From Castellaniella sp049671645 (GTDB lineage: Bacteria; Pseudomonadota; Gammaproteobacteria; Burkholderiales; Burkholderiaceae_B), in contig NZ_JBATVG010000014.1 in the NCBI RefSeq assembly GCF_049671645.1, forward strand, positions 186,001 to 250,000: a DNA stretch of 64,000 bases. The letters run 5' to 3'. Under the pieces are notes generated by a model. That model did no database searches. It was not told the DNA's origin and saw only the letters and a list, made by a program, of their open reading frames with translations. Made by a program: the position numbers and the translations under genes. Position 1 is the first letter of the stretch, and the number at the start of each line of letters is the position of its first letter. Of the stretch, positions 8,330 to 16,985 are shown in pieces.

Positions 8330-9499
8330 TTACAGATCCGGCTGGTAAGTCCATTTGCCCTGGACGACCTTGACCATGACGCGGCCGCGCGTGTCCAGGC
8401 CTGCATGGTCCGTGGGGCTCATGGTGAAGATCCCCTGGGAAGCCGGCAGTTCCTTGACCTGTTCCAGGGCGTCGCGCAGCGCCGAGCGGAATTCCGGCGT
8501 GCCCGGTTTCGCGCCGGTCTTCAGCGCGCGCGGGATTGCATCGTTGATCAGCCGGCCGGCATCCCACATATGGCCGCCGAAGGTATTGGTGGTTCCGACG
8601 CCGTATTTGCCTTCATAGGCATGCACGTAGACCAGAGCGCTCTTTTTCACCGGATTGCTGTCGGGCAGCTGCGCAGCCACCAGCAGAGGCCCAGCGGGCA
8701 GGATCATGCCTTCGCAGGCCTTGCCGCACACCCGCAGCACGTCGTTATTGGCCGCGCCGTGGGTCTGGTAGATCTGGCCCTTGTAGCCGCGTTCGACCAG
8801 TTCCCGCTGCGGCAGCGCCACCGGCGTGCCCGAGGCCGCGATCAGGATACCGTCCGGCTTGGCGGCCAGCAGCTTCAGCACCTGGCCCGTGACGCTGGTG
8901 TCGGGGCGGGCGAAACGTTCGGCGGCCACGACCTTGATGCCCTTGGCTTGGGCGGCGGCCTTCATTTCCTGCAGCCAGCCGTCCCCATAAGCATCGCTGA
9001 AGCCGATGAAGCCCAGGGTCTTCACCTTCTGCTTGACCATGGCGTCGGCCAGCGCGCTGGCCATCAGGGCATCATTCTGCGGCGTCTTGAAGATCCATTT
9101 GCGCGGGCCATCCACCGGCTCGACCAGTTTGGCGTTCGCGGCCACGCTGATCATGGGCGTGCCGGTTTCGGCCGCCACGTCCGACATGGCCAGGGAAGCG
9201 GGCGTGACCGAGGTCCCCAACACTACGTCGACATGGTCGTCGGCCGTGAATTTGCGGATGTTCTTGACCGCCTGCGTGGTGTCGGTGGCGTCATCCAGAA
9301 CAATATACTGGACCTGTTCGCCGCCGATCTGCGTCGGCAGCAGCGCGACGGTATCGCGCTCCGGAATGCCCAGCGACGCGGCCGGCCCGGTGGCCGAGAC
9401 GGTCACGCCGACCTTGATCTGGGCCGACACGGTCAAGGGCAAGGCGGCCAGCAGGGCGGCGGCGCCCAGGGTCAGCCGGAAGGAACATGCGAATTTCAT
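8330..9499 (-). CDS. Branched-chain-type ABC transporter substrate-binding protein
   Basis: Periplasmic binding protein, 389 aa. The start at 9499 gives a clean signal peptide (MKFACSFRLTLGAAALLAAL, then PLTVSAQ) with GGAGA six bases upstream. The mature protein begins IKVGVTVSATGPAASLGIPE, the hallmark of Peripla_BP_6 receptors. A CGKAC pair around the middle could form a disulfide. It is the first gene of a minus-strand operon with livH, livMG and livF. It is more distant from the two paralogous binding proteins at 1-1098 and 3203-4405 than they are from each other. Ligand unknown. Confidence 0.92.
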   Translation of the reverse strand: MKFACSFRLTLGAAALLAALPLTVSAQIKVGVTVSATGPAASLGIPERDTVALLPTQIGGEQVQYIVLDDATDTTQAVKNIRKFTADDHVDVVLGTSVTPASLAMSDVAAETGTPMISVAANAKLVEPVDGPRKWIFKTPQNDALMASALADAMVKQKVKTLGFIGFSDAYGDGWLQEMKAAAQAKGIKVVAAERFARPDTSVTGQVLKLLAAKPDGILIAASGTPVALPQRELVERGYKGQIYQTHGAANNDVLRVCGKACEGMILPAGPLLVAAQLPDSNPVKKSALVYVHAYEGKYGVGTTNTFGGHMWDAGRLINDAIPRALKTGAKPGTPEFRSALRDALEQVKELPASQGIFTMSPTDHAGLDTRGRVMVKVVQGKWTYQPDL

Positions 9500-9785
9500 G
9501 GTTGTCTCCGTAGGTTTTTGATCGCTGCGCAAGCGCATCAGGGCTTCAGGCAGACGGGCGGATCGGTGCATCTGTGCAATCCCTGATGACAAATCAGCCT
9601 GTTTTCAGCATGAATCATAATCGGGCGTCATATTATCGCAGGATGACGCAATTTGCTGCTGAAACCATCCGCTCGACACATCCGGGGGCCGAAATGAAAC
9701 CCGAGGTGACAGCCGGGGGACAGCGATGGAAAAGTCGTTTAAGATAAACAAGTTACTGATTCAGCTACTCTACACTGGGTTTTTC

Positions 9786-10181
9786 GTGGACAAGGTCACT
9801 CGCACCGACGCCCAATGGCGCGCGCAACTGTCGCCGGATGAATTCGCCGTCACCCGCCTGAAACACACCGAACGCCCCTTCACCGGCCGCTACTGGGATT
9901 CCACCCAGGCCGGTACGTACGTCTGTGTGTGCTGCGGCACGCCGCTGTTCGTCTCCGACACCAAATTCGATGCCGGCTGCGGCTGGCCCAGCTATTTCGA
10001 ACCCATCCGCCCCGATGCGATCCGCGAAGAGCACGACGCCAGCCACGGCATGGTCCGCACGGAAACGCTATGCGCCACCTGCGGCGCGCACCTGGGCCAT
10101 GTCTTCCCTGACGGCCCCGCGCCGACCGGGTTGCGCTATTGCATCAATTCCCTTTCTCTCAAATTCATCCCGGCCGAATGA
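9786..10181 (+). CDS. msrB: Peptide-methionine (R)-S-oxide reductase MsrB
   Basis: Repairs oxidised methionine (R form) in proteins. With the GTG start at 9786 the protein is 131 aa. Zinc cysteines C47/C50 (CVCC) and C96/C99 (CATC) are present, as are GCGWPS with C65 and the catalytic RYCINS cysteine C119. The frame stays open to an ATG at 9726, which has a GGGGGA sequence nearby but adds 20 hydrophobic residues absent from most MsrB proteins. GTG is preferred because the family usually begins near DKVTRTDAQW. The stop overlaps the yciB start (ATGA). Confidence 0.92.
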   Translation: MDKVTRTDAQWRAQLSPDEFAVTRLKHTERPFTGRYWDSTQAGTYVCVCCGTPLFVSDTKFDAGCGWPSYFEPIRPDAIREEHDASHGMVRTETLCATCGAHLGHVFPDGPAPTGLRYCINSLSLKFIPAE

Positions 10182-10759
10182 AAAAATTTCTTTTCGACCT
10201 TTTCCCCCTGATCCTGTTTTTCGTGGCGTTCCGCTTTGCCGACATCTATGTCGCCACAGGCGTGGCCATGGCGGCGGCCATTGGCCAGATTCTCTGGCTG
10301 CGGCTGACGCGCCGCGCCATCGAGGGCACGCACTGGATCAACCTGACCGTGATCGTGGTGTTCGGCGGCGCTACGCTGCTGTTCCACGACGATACCTTCA
10401 TCAAATGGAAGCCTACCGTCCTGTACTGGCTGTTCGCCGTCATCTTGCTGGGCTCCCGCATCCTGACGGGCCGCAACCTGATGCGCCGTCTGATGGGTGA
10501 AAAGATCGCCCTGCCCGACCGCGCCTGGGCTCGTCTGAACGACAGCTGGGCGGGGTTCTTCATCGCGTCCGGGGCGCTGAACCTGTACGTGGCCTTTTCC
10601 GGGCGATTCACCGAATCGCAGTGGGTCAACTTCAAGGTCTTCGGCCTGATGATCCTGCTGCTGTTGTTCGTCGTCGTGCAATCCGTCTGGCTCGGCCGGC
10701 ACATTCAGGCCGACGCGCCGGCGGATGCCACGCCCGCCAAGCGCCCGGATGCCTCATGA
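10178..10759 (+). CDS. yciB: YciB-family inner-membrane protein (septation protein A)
   Basis: Integral membrane protein, 193 aa, of the YciB/IspZ family linked in enterobacteria to cell-envelope synthesis and septation. It opens MKKFLFDLFPLILFFVAFRF and contains the family blocks HWINLTVIVVFGGATLLFHD, FIKWKPTVLYWLFA and NDSWAGFFIASGALNLYVAF (each a separate segment), with about five membrane helices. The ATG at 10178 overlaps the msrB stop and is followed by an ATGA overlap with bolA. The precise biochemical role is not settled for the family. Confidence 0.93.
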   Translation: MKKFLFDLFPLILFFVAFRFADIYVATGVAMAAAIGQILWLRLTRRAIEGTHWINLTVIVVFGGATLLFHDDTFIKWKPTVLYWLFAVILLGSRILTGRNLMRRLMGEKIALPDRAWARLNDSWAGFFIASGALNLYVAFSGRFTESQWVNFKVFGLMILLLLFVVVQSVWLGRHIQADAPADATPAKRPDAS

Positions 10760-11055
10760 ACACGGCTGCGGCACCCGATCCGGCGGACCTGCGCCGTCAG
10801 TTGCAAGCCCGGCTGCAAGACCTCGCCCCGGATGCGCTGGACGTCATCGACGAATCCCATCTCCATGCCGGGCACGCGGGCGCCCAGGGTGGCGCGCGGC
10901 ACTTTCGGGTCCGGATCGTGTCCAAACAGTTCGAGGGGCTGGGGACCCTGGCACGCCATCGCCTTGTGTATGATTGCGTGCGGGATCTGATGCCCTTTCC
11001 GATTCACGCATTGGCCATCGAGGCCAGCATTTCCCCCAACCAAGGACTTTCATGA
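10756..11055 (+). CDS. BolA family protein
   Basis: Small cytosolic protein of 99 aa with the BolA fold: a central HFRVRIVSKQFEGLGTLARH stretch, containing the nucleic-acid/iron-partner helix region, then RLVYDCVRDLMPFPIHALAI. BolA proteins pair with monothiol glutaredoxins in iron-sulfur handling. The start ATG overlaps the yciB stop, and its own stop overlaps the next gene's ATG. This gene order (yciB, bolA, peptidyl-prolyl isomerase) is common in Burkholderiales. Confidence 0.9.
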   Translation: MNTAAAPDPADLRRQLQARLQDLAPDALDVIDESHLHAGHAGAQGGARHFRVRIVSKQFEGLGTLARHRLVYDCVRDLMPFPIHALAIEASISPNQGLS

Positions 11056-11846
11056 AACGTATTGCTGTTGTAGCCCTGGCCTGCTCTCTGGCTCTGCCGG
11101 TCTACGCCAAGGACCTCGTCACGGTCAACGGCCAGGGGATTTCCCAGGCCAAGTTCGACCAGTTCGTCAGTCTGCTCGTCAGCCAGGGCGCCCAGGACTC
11201 TCCGCAGCTGCGTGATCAGGTCAAACAGGAAATGATCAACCGCCTGGTCGCTGTCCAGGCCGCCGAAAAGGCCGGGCTGCAAAAAGACCCCGCCGTCCAG
11301 CAGGAAACCGAACTGGCCTCGCAAAGCATTCTGGTGCGCGCCCTGATGGCCAAATACCTGAAGGACCACCCCGTCACCGACGCGGACCTGAAGAAGGAAT
11401 ACGACACCCTCAAGGCCGAACAGGCCGACCGCAAGGAATACAAGCTGCGCCACATCCTGGTCAAGGAAGAAGACCAGGCCAAGGCCCTGATCAAATCCAT
11501 CAAGGCCAAGAAGACCACTTTCGAAGCCGCCGCGAAAAAGGATTCCATCGACACCGGCAGCGGCAAGAACGGCGGCGAACTGGGTTGGGGCCCGACCAGC
11601 AACTACGTGCCTGAATTCGCCCAGGCCGTGGAAAGCATGAAGAAGGGCCAGATCAGCAGCGAACCGGTCAAGACCCAGTTCGGCTGGCACGTGATCCAGG
11701 TCGAGGACGAGCGCCCCGTCGCCTTCCCGTCCTTTGACGAAGCCAAGCCCCAGCTGGAAGAAATGATGCGCCAGCAGGCTCTGGGCGAATACCAGAAAGG
11801 CCTGATGAAGGACGCCAAGGTCGTGGATAACAGCGCGGCCAAATAA
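11052..11846 (+). CDS. Periplasmic parvulin-type peptidyl-prolyl cis-trans isomerase
   Basis: Secreted folding helper, 264 aa. The signal peptide MKRIAVVALACSLALPVYA ends before KDLVTVNGQGIS. The N-terminal chaperone part (about 20-125) resembles SurA_N. A PpiC/parvulin domain spans about 130-235, with LRHILVKEEDQA, GGELGWGP and FGWHVIQVEDERP. The lysine-rich region and C-terminal helix are as in the PrsA/Cbf2-like group. It is the last gene of the four-gene coupled operon and is followed by a clear terminator. Confidence 0.92.
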   Translation: MKRIAVVALACSLALPVYAKDLVTVNGQGISQAKFDQFVSLLVSQGAQDSPQLRDQVKQEMINRLVAVQAAEKAGLQKDPAVQQETELASQSILVRALMAKYLKDHPVTDADLKKEYDTLKAEQADRKEYKLRHILVKEEDQAKALIKSIKAKKTTFEAAAKKDSIDTGSGKNGGELGWGPTSNYVPEFAQAVESMKKGQISSEPVKTQFGWHVIQVEDERPVAFPSFDEAKPQLEEMMRQQALGEYQKGLMKDAKVVDNSAAK

Positions 11847-11869
11847 GCGCCTGCGCTCTTGCACGCCAG

Positions 11870-11899
11870 CGGCCTCCAGTCATGGAGGCCGTTTTTTTT
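11870..11899 (+). terminator. Intrinsic terminator of the msrB-yciB-bolA-ppi operon
   Basis: Nine-bp perfect stem (CGGCCTCCA 11870-11878, TGGAGGCCG 11883-11891) with loop gtca, followed by eight T residues (11892-11899). It lies 23 bases after the isomerase stop. Confidence 0.95.
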
Positions 11900-11903
11900 G
11901 GGG

Positions 11904-12824
11904 TTACCCGGATTGGCTCCATAAAGGATCGGCAGCCATGAGGCCGGCGACCCAGTCGGTGAATACGCGCACCTTGGCCGACAGACGCCGCGTGTACGGA
12001 TAGACGACCGACATCGGCATGCTGGGCATGCTCCAGTCCGCCAGGACCTCGACCAGGCTGCCCGTGTTCAGATGGTGCTGGATCTCCGCCCGGGCCAGGA
12101 AAGCGACACCCAGCCCAGCGACGGCCGCCGCAGTGGCCGCGCTGCCATTGTTGAAATACATGAAGGGGGCCTGATCGAGCGTGAAGCTCTCGTTCCCGCG
12201 GGTCACGGTGGGGACGAATCGCTTCCCGGTTCCGGGGAACCTGAAACCCAGATGCCGATGATCCACCAGGCTGGAGGGGTGGTCGATCAGGGCCGCGCTT
12301 GCCAGGTACGAGGGCGACGCGCAAAAGCAGAACCGCATTTGTCCCACAGCCCGCGACACCAGGTCGAGATCGGCCAAAGCCCCTCCCCGGATGGCGCAGT
12401 CGATGCCCTCTTCCACCAAATCCACCACGCGTTCGCTGCAACCGATATCGAGCCGGATTTCAGGAAACTTCGCCGTGAAATCCGGAAGCGCGGGGATGAC
12501 CAGATGAAGGCCCACCGGCGAAGGCATCTCGACGGATACGCGGCCCCGCACGACGTTATGGCTCTGCGACACCGCGGACTCGAGTTCGTCCACTTCGTCG
12601 ATCAAGGCACGGGCACGCGCATAGTACGCGGCGCCTTCGGCCGTGGGCGCGACCTTGCGGGTGCTGCGGTGAAGCAGCCGGATCCCCAGCAGCTTTTCCA
12701 ACGACCGCACCTGACCCGAGACCGTTGTGGTGGCCAATCCCAAGGATTCCGCCGCCTTGCTGAAGCTGCCGATCTCCACGATCCGGCAAAAGGCGCGCAT
12801 TGCTTCCAGACGATCCAATGCCAT
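11904..12824 (-). CDS. LysR-family transcriptional regulator
   Basis: DNA-binding regulator, 306 aa. The N-terminal winged helix-turn-helix (about 5-64) reads RLEAMRAFCRIVEIGSFSKA then AAESLGLATTTVSGQVRSLE, with the usual LHRSTRKVAPTAEG wing. The remainder is a LysR substrate-binding domain of the CrgA/PA2758-like subgroup (SVEMPSPVGLHLVIPALPDF). It is divergent from the cupin and decarboxylase-like pair with an 89-base gap, the usual arrangement for a LysR regulator and its targets. Inducer unknown. Confidence 0.9.
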   Translation of the reverse strand: MALDRLEAMRAFCRIVEIGSFSKAAESLGLATTTVSGQVRSLEKLLGIRLLHRSTRKVAPTAEGAAYYARARALIDEVDELESAVSQSHNVVRGRVSVEMPSPVGLHLVIPALPDFTAKFPEIRLDIGCSERVVDLVEEGIDCAIRGGALADLDLVSRAVGQMRFCFCASPSYLASAALIDHPSSLVDHRHLGFRFPGTGKRFVPTVTRGNESFTLDQAPFMYFNNGSAATAAAVAGLGVAFLARAEIQHHLNTGSLVEVLADWSMPSMPMSVVYPYTRRLSAKVRVFTDWVAGLMAADPLWSQSG

Positions 12825-12925
12825 GATTATCCGAATTCACGTACAAACAAAACGATTTTAGCCACTTTATCCGACAACACAGCCCTAATACAGTAGAGCC
12901 ATCCCAACAACGAATGCCCCCAAAC

Positions 12926-13381
12926 ATGCCCCAGTCCCTCAAACGACCCATCGCCGCGGCGCTCTGCTCAATAGCGGCGCTCACCTGGACTGCCGCCTCA
13001 TCGGCGCACGAAGCGGGAGAAAAAGTCACACCCAATTTCGAGCAGGCAATCCCCAATATTCCGGGGAAGTCCCTCATCGCGGTCGAAGTCGAATACCCGC
13101 CCGGCGAATCTTCCGCGCCGCACCATCACGCCCGATCGGCCTTCATCTACGCCTACGTCGTGTCCGGAGCCATCGAATCCAAGGTCAATGACGGCGAAAC
13201 CCGCATCTACACGGCGGGCCAGAGCTGGTCGGAGCCTCCGGGAGCGAGCCACCCGATCAGCCGCAACGCGAGCAAAACCGAACCCGCCAAGCTGCTGGCT
13301 GTCTTTGTCGCCGACACGGACGACCGCGAACTGACCACCCCCACAAAATCACCCGAACAATCGACAGGAGTTCTGAAATGA
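12926..13381 (+). CDS. Secreted cupin-domain protein
   Basis: A 151-aa single-domain cupin with an apparent signal peptide (MPQSLKRPIAAALCSIAALT, then WTAASSAHE). The metal-binding motif is PHHHARSAFIYAYVVSGAIE, and the second cupin motif includes GQSWSEPPGASHPISRN. An ATG four codons upstream (12914) is the alternative start. It overlaps the next gene by four bases (ATGA), so the two are co-translated. Similar cupins occur beside AhpD/carboxymuconolactone-decarboxylase-like genes; the substrate is unknown. Confidence 0.85.
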   Translation: MPQSLKRPIAAALCSIAALTWTAASSAHEAGEKVTPNFEQAIPNIPGKSLIAVEVEYPPGESSAPHHHARSAFIYAYVVSGAIESKVNDGETRIYTAGQSWSEPPGASHPISRNASKTEPAKLLAVFVADTDDRELTTPTKSPEQSTGVLK

Positions 13382-13827
13382 CACAACGAATCGACTACAA
13401 CCAGGTCGCGCCAGGCGGCGCGAAGGCGCTCGGCGGGGTATACAGCTACGTGACGCACAGCGGCTTGCCGGCTGACCTGGTCGACTTGGTGTATCTCCGG
13501 GTTTCACAGATCAACAACTGCGCGTACTGCCTCGACATGCACACGCGGGATCTGGTGAGAAAAGGGGTGGCGGTCGAGAAGCTCGCCCTGGTCCAGGCCT
13601 GGAGCGAAGGCGGAAACCTGTTCAGCGCCCGGGAGCGCGCCGCGCTCGCGTGGGCGGAGACCGTCACCCGCGTTGCCGCCACCGGCGTCCCGGATGCGGA
13701 CTACCAGGCGGCAAAGGCGGTGTTCAGCGAGAAGGAACTCGTGGACCTGACGATTGCGGTGGGGCTGATGAATGCCTACAACCGCATGGCGATCAGCTTC
13801 CGGAATACGCCTCAGGCTGCGGCCTGA
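13378..13827 (+). CDS. Carboxymuconolactone decarboxylase / AhpD-like protein
   Basis: All-helical protein of 149 aa. It carries the AhpD-type redox motif NCAYCLDMHT (Cys-x-x-Cys-x-x-x-His) followed by the family block ERAALAWAETVTRVAATGVP and SEKELVDLTIAVGLMNAYNR near the end. The CxxC pair suggests a thiol-dependent peroxidase or disulfide reductase activity rather than lactone decarboxylation. It is coupled to the upstream cupin gene and divergent from the LysR regulator, which probably controls both. Confidence 0.88.
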   Translation: MTQRIDYNQVAPGGAKALGGVYSYVTHSGLPADLVDLVYLRVSQINNCAYCLDMHTRDLVRKGVAVEKLALVQAWSEGGNLFSARERAALAWAETVTRVAATGVPDADYQAAKAVFSEKELVDLTIAVGLMNAYNRMAISFRNTPQAAA

Positions 13828-13856
13828 CGGCGCCGCTCACAGGAACCGGCACGGGC

Positions 13857-15977
13857 TCAGTGCGACTCCAGCAGCGCCAGCAGGCCGGCTTCATCCAGGA
13901 TGGCGACGCCGAGTTCTTCCGCCTTGACCAGCTTGCTGCCGGCTTCCTCGCCGGCGACCACCCAGGCGGTCTTGCGTGACACCGAGCCGCTGACCTTGCC
14001 GCCCGCCGCGAGAATCCGGCGGGTGGCCTCGTCGCGCGCCAGAGTGGGCAGTGTGCCGGTCAGCACCAGCGTCTTGCCGGCCAGGGGCTTGGCGCCGACC
14101 GGGGCGGCATCCGCCTGCGGTTCGACGCCCGCCGCCTGAAGCGCGGAGACGACTTCGCGGTTATGCGCTTCGGCAAAGAAGCGGCGGATGGAGGCCGCCA
14201 CGACCGGCCCCACGTCGGGCACCTGCAGCAACTGATCCTCGGAAGCATCCATGATGGCCTGCATGGACCCGAAATGGCGGGCCACGTCCCGTGCCGTCGT
14301 TTCGCCCACGTGGCGGATGCCCAGGGCATACAGCAGCCGCGACAACGGCGGACGGCGGCTCTGATCGATGGCCCGCACCAGATTCAACGCCGACTTGCGC
14401 CCCATGCGCGGATAGGTGGACAGCTCCAGCTCCTGCAAGCCGTACAGGTCGGCCAGGGTGCGCACCCGGCCGCCGTCGACCAATTGCTCGATCAGCTTGT
14501 CGCCCAGGCCGTCGATATCCAGAGCCTTGCGGCTGGCCGCGTGCCACAGGGTCTGTTTGCGCTGCGCGGGGCAGAACAGGCCGCCCGTGCAGCGTGTGAT
14601 GGCCTCGCCTTCGGGTCGTTCCACGGCGGAACCGCAGATCGGACAAACCGGGCAGACGGCCAGCAGATCGAACGGCAGCGCATCCGCCGGCCGCAATTCC
14701 AGCACCGGCCCGACCACTTCGGGAATCACATCCCCGGCGCGGCGCACGATCACGGTGTCGCCGATACGGACGTCCTTGCGGCGGATTTCATCCTCGTTGT
14801 GCAGGGTCGCATTCGTGACGGTGACGCCGCCCACGAAGACCGGCTGCAGCCGCGCCACGGGGGTCAACGCCCCAGTGCGTCCGACTTGGACGTCGATGCC
14901 GACCAGGCGGGTGGTTTCTTCCTGGGCCGGAAATTTGTGCGCGATGGCAAAGCGAGGCGCGCGCGCCACGAAGCCCAGCACATCTTGCGCTCTCAGGTCA
15001 TTGACCTTGTAGACCACCCCGTCGATGTCATAGGGCAGTGTGGATCGCTGCGCGCCGACCGAAGCATAGAAACGCAGCAGTTCCGCCGCGCCCCGGCAGT
15101 GCCGGCGCCCGGGGCTGACGGCGAAGCCGAACGCCGCCAGCCAATCCAGCATGGCGGCATGGGTGGCCTGCGGTTGCAGATCGCGCCCCGCGGCATCCCG
15201 GATCTGCCCCCAGCCATAGGCGTAGAACCTCAGGGGCCGCGTCGCCGTCACATGCGGATCCAGCTGACGCAGGCTGCCGGCCGCGGCATTGCGCGGATTG
15301 ACGAAAGGCTTGTCGCCCCGGGACAGTTGCTGCTCGTTCAGACGGGCGAAATCGGCGCGCGCCATCAGCACCTCGCCGCGCACCTCAAGCACGGCGGGCG
15401 CGGCATCCCCGCGCAGGCGCAGCGGCACGGAACGCAGGGTGCGAATGTTGGCGGTGATGTCCTCGCCCTCGGAACCGTCACCCCGGGTAGCGGCCTGGAC
15501 CAGGCGGCCCTGTTCATACCGCAGGCTGACGGCCAGGCCGTCGAACTTGTATTCCGCCACGTAATCCACACCCGGAGTGGCGGAGCCCGAGGCCCCGGCC
15601 GCGGCATCCGTCGGGAACAGTTCGCTCTGTTCCCTGCCGGCGGAGGCCAATAGCCCGGATTCGGCCAGGATCGCCGTCACGCGATCATCGAAGGCCCGGA
15701 TGTCCTCGTCTTCGAAGGCATTGCCCAGGGACAGCATGCGCACCGCATGACGTACCGGCTCGAAATGCCCGGCGGGCGCAGCCCCGACCCGCTGAGTCGG
15801 CGAATCCGGCGTCACCCAATCGGGGTGATCCTGTTCGATGGCCTGCAAGCGGGTCATCAAGCGGTCGTACTGCGCGTCGGAGATGGACGGCTCGTCCTGC
15901 ACGTAATAACGGTGATTGTGGGCTTCGATCTCAGCCCGCAGGTCCTGCAGTTCCTGGCGCAGGGGGTCGACGGTCAC
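13857..15977 (-). CDS. ligA: NAD-dependent DNA ligase LigA
   Basis: Seals nicks in replication and repair using NAD. 706 aa with GTG start, overlapping the zipA stop (GTGA). Domain Ia holds HNHRYYVQDEPSISDAQYD. The adenylation motif is EYKFDG, with catalytic Lys near residue 143. The OB fold follows, then a zinc finger CPIC-x14-CTGGLFC, HhH repeats, and a C-terminal BRCT domain (GKTLVLTGTLPTLARDEATR onwards). About 30 residues rich in Ala, Gly and Ser lie just before the catalytic Lys, making the protein slightly longer than E. coli LigA (671 aa). Confidence 0.97.
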   Translation of the reverse strand: MTVDPLRQELQDLRAEIEAHNHRYYVQDEPSISDAQYDRLMTRLQAIEQDHPDWVTPDSPTQRVGAAPAGHFEPVRHAVRMLSLGNAFEDEDIRAFDDRVTAILAESGLLASAGREQSELFPTDAAAGASGSATPGVDYVAEYKFDGLAVSLRYEQGRLVQAATRGDGSEGEDITANIRTLRSVPLRLRGDAAPAVLEVRGEVLMARADFARLNEQQLSRGDKPFVNPRNAAAGSLRQLDPHVTATRPLRFYAYGWGQIRDAAGRDLQPQATHAAMLDWLAAFGFAVSPGRRHCRGAAELLRFYASVGAQRSTLPYDIDGVVYKVNDLRAQDVLGFVARAPRFAIAHKFPAQEETTRLVGIDVQVGRTGALTPVARLQPVFVGGVTVTNATLHNEDEIRRKDVRIGDTVIVRRAGDVIPEVVGPVLELRPADALPFDLLAVCPVCPICGSAVERPEGEAITRCTGGLFCPAQRKQTLWHAASRKALDIDGLGDKLIEQLVDGGRVRTLADLYGLQELELSTYPRMGRKSALNLVRAIDQSRRPPLSRLLYALGIRHVGETTARDVARHFGSMQAIMDASEDQLLQVPDVGPVVAASIRRFFAEAHNREVVSALQAAGVEPQADAAPVGAKPLAGKTLVLTGTLPTLARDEATRRILAAGGKVSGSVSRKTAWVVAGEEAGSKLVKAEELGVAILDEAGLLALLESH

Positions 15978-16966
15978 GAAAATACCCGGGCGGTGCGTTC
16001 GGTGCCGGCCAGAAAGCCCGCCTGATCCAGTTGGTCGTACAGGGCGCTGATCTGCTTGTCGATGGCCGGCGCCGAGGCATCCTGGAAGGTGCGGCCCTGG
16101 TCATCCAGCACGTGGGCCTCCAGTCGCTGGGCCAGGTCGCGTCCCACCGCCACCATCCGGCTGAATGCCTGGTCATCGGGGATGCTGTTGGGCACATCCA
16201 GGATCAGGTCGGCCCGGTGGGATGCGTCTTGCGCCTGCTGATCGACCCGCAGCACGAAACGCGGCAGACCGTTTTCAGCCATCCAGGCCCACTGCCCGCG
16301 GGACTGCACGAAACCGGCCTCGGCGGCGGCCTCGGCGATGGCGGCGGCGGGGCGCGGAGCGGCCAGTTGCAGAATCAAGCCGACCTGGGCATCCATCGCC
16401 GCGCAACGCGCGTCCAGCTCGGCAGCCTGTTTCAGGACCACGTCCTGTTCAGGCGCCTCGATCTGCCCGTCGAAACGCTCGGCCAGGTTCTGCGCCAGGG
16501 TCCAGAGATTCGACCATTCAATGGCGGTCAGCGCGCCGCCCCGGTTGGCCATCACCACGGCCAGCTGCAACGATACATAGGATTCGTCATCCCGCAGGCG
16601 GGTGCGGTGACCGCCGCCTTCCCGTTCGGCGAAGACCCGCACCGGCTTCTTGCCGACCCGCGCGATGGACTGCACGGCTTCCGACAGCGCCTCGCCCGAG
16701 GCCGGATGCGCCAGGGCGATATCGATCACGGCTTCACAGGCCGGGTCGATTTCCGGGGACTCGTCGGCCACCGCCGCGCGGTCGGGTTCCCAGAGACTGG
16801 GTTCACGCCGGGGCACGACGTCCTGCATGAGCACGTCTTGTTCGGATTCGGGCAGAGTCGCCCGCATGCTGCGCCGCGCGCGCCATTCCTGCCAGCCGTT
16901 GTACAGCAGGACGATGACGATCAGCGCCGCCCCAATCGAAATCAGCAAAATCTGCAAATCGCTCAT
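15974..16966 (-). CDS. zipA: ZipA-like cell division protein
   Basis: FtsZ-binding septum protein, 330 aa, anchored by one N-terminal membrane helix (MSDLQILLISIGAALIVIVL) and followed by a charged region. The C-terminal half (about 200-330) matches the ZipA FtsZ-binding domain in layout, ending with SALYDQLDQAGFLAGTERTA. A GAGG ribosome site precedes the ATG; upstream in-frame codons belong to the end of smc. The smc-zipA-ligA order is conserved in this order of bacteria. Sequence conservation of ZipA is low, so the call rests largely on topology and neighbours. Confidence 0.85.
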   Translation of the reverse strand: MSDLQILLISIGAALIVIVLLYNGWQEWRARRSMRATLPESEQDVLMQDVVPRREPSLWEPDRAAVADESPEIDPACEAVIDIALAHPASGEALSEAVQSIARVGKKPVRVFAEREGGGHRTRLRDDESYVSLQLAVVMANRGGALTAIEWSNLWTLAQNLAERFDGQIEAPEQDVVLKQAAELDARCAAMDAQVGLILQLAAPRPAAAIAEAAAEAGFVQSRGQWAWMAENGLPRFVLRVDQQAQDASHRADLILDVPNSIPDDQAFSRMVAVGRDLAQRLEAHVLDDQGRTFQDASAPAIDKQISALYDQLDQAGFLAGTERTARVFS

Positions 16967-16985
16967 AAAGACCTCGTTACCCTGT

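Noticed and set aside
12825..12913. Promoter for the cupin operon (TTTATC-17-TACAGT)
   Set aside because: The -35 match is only three of six, too weak to list, although a LysR-activated promoter may well be weak.
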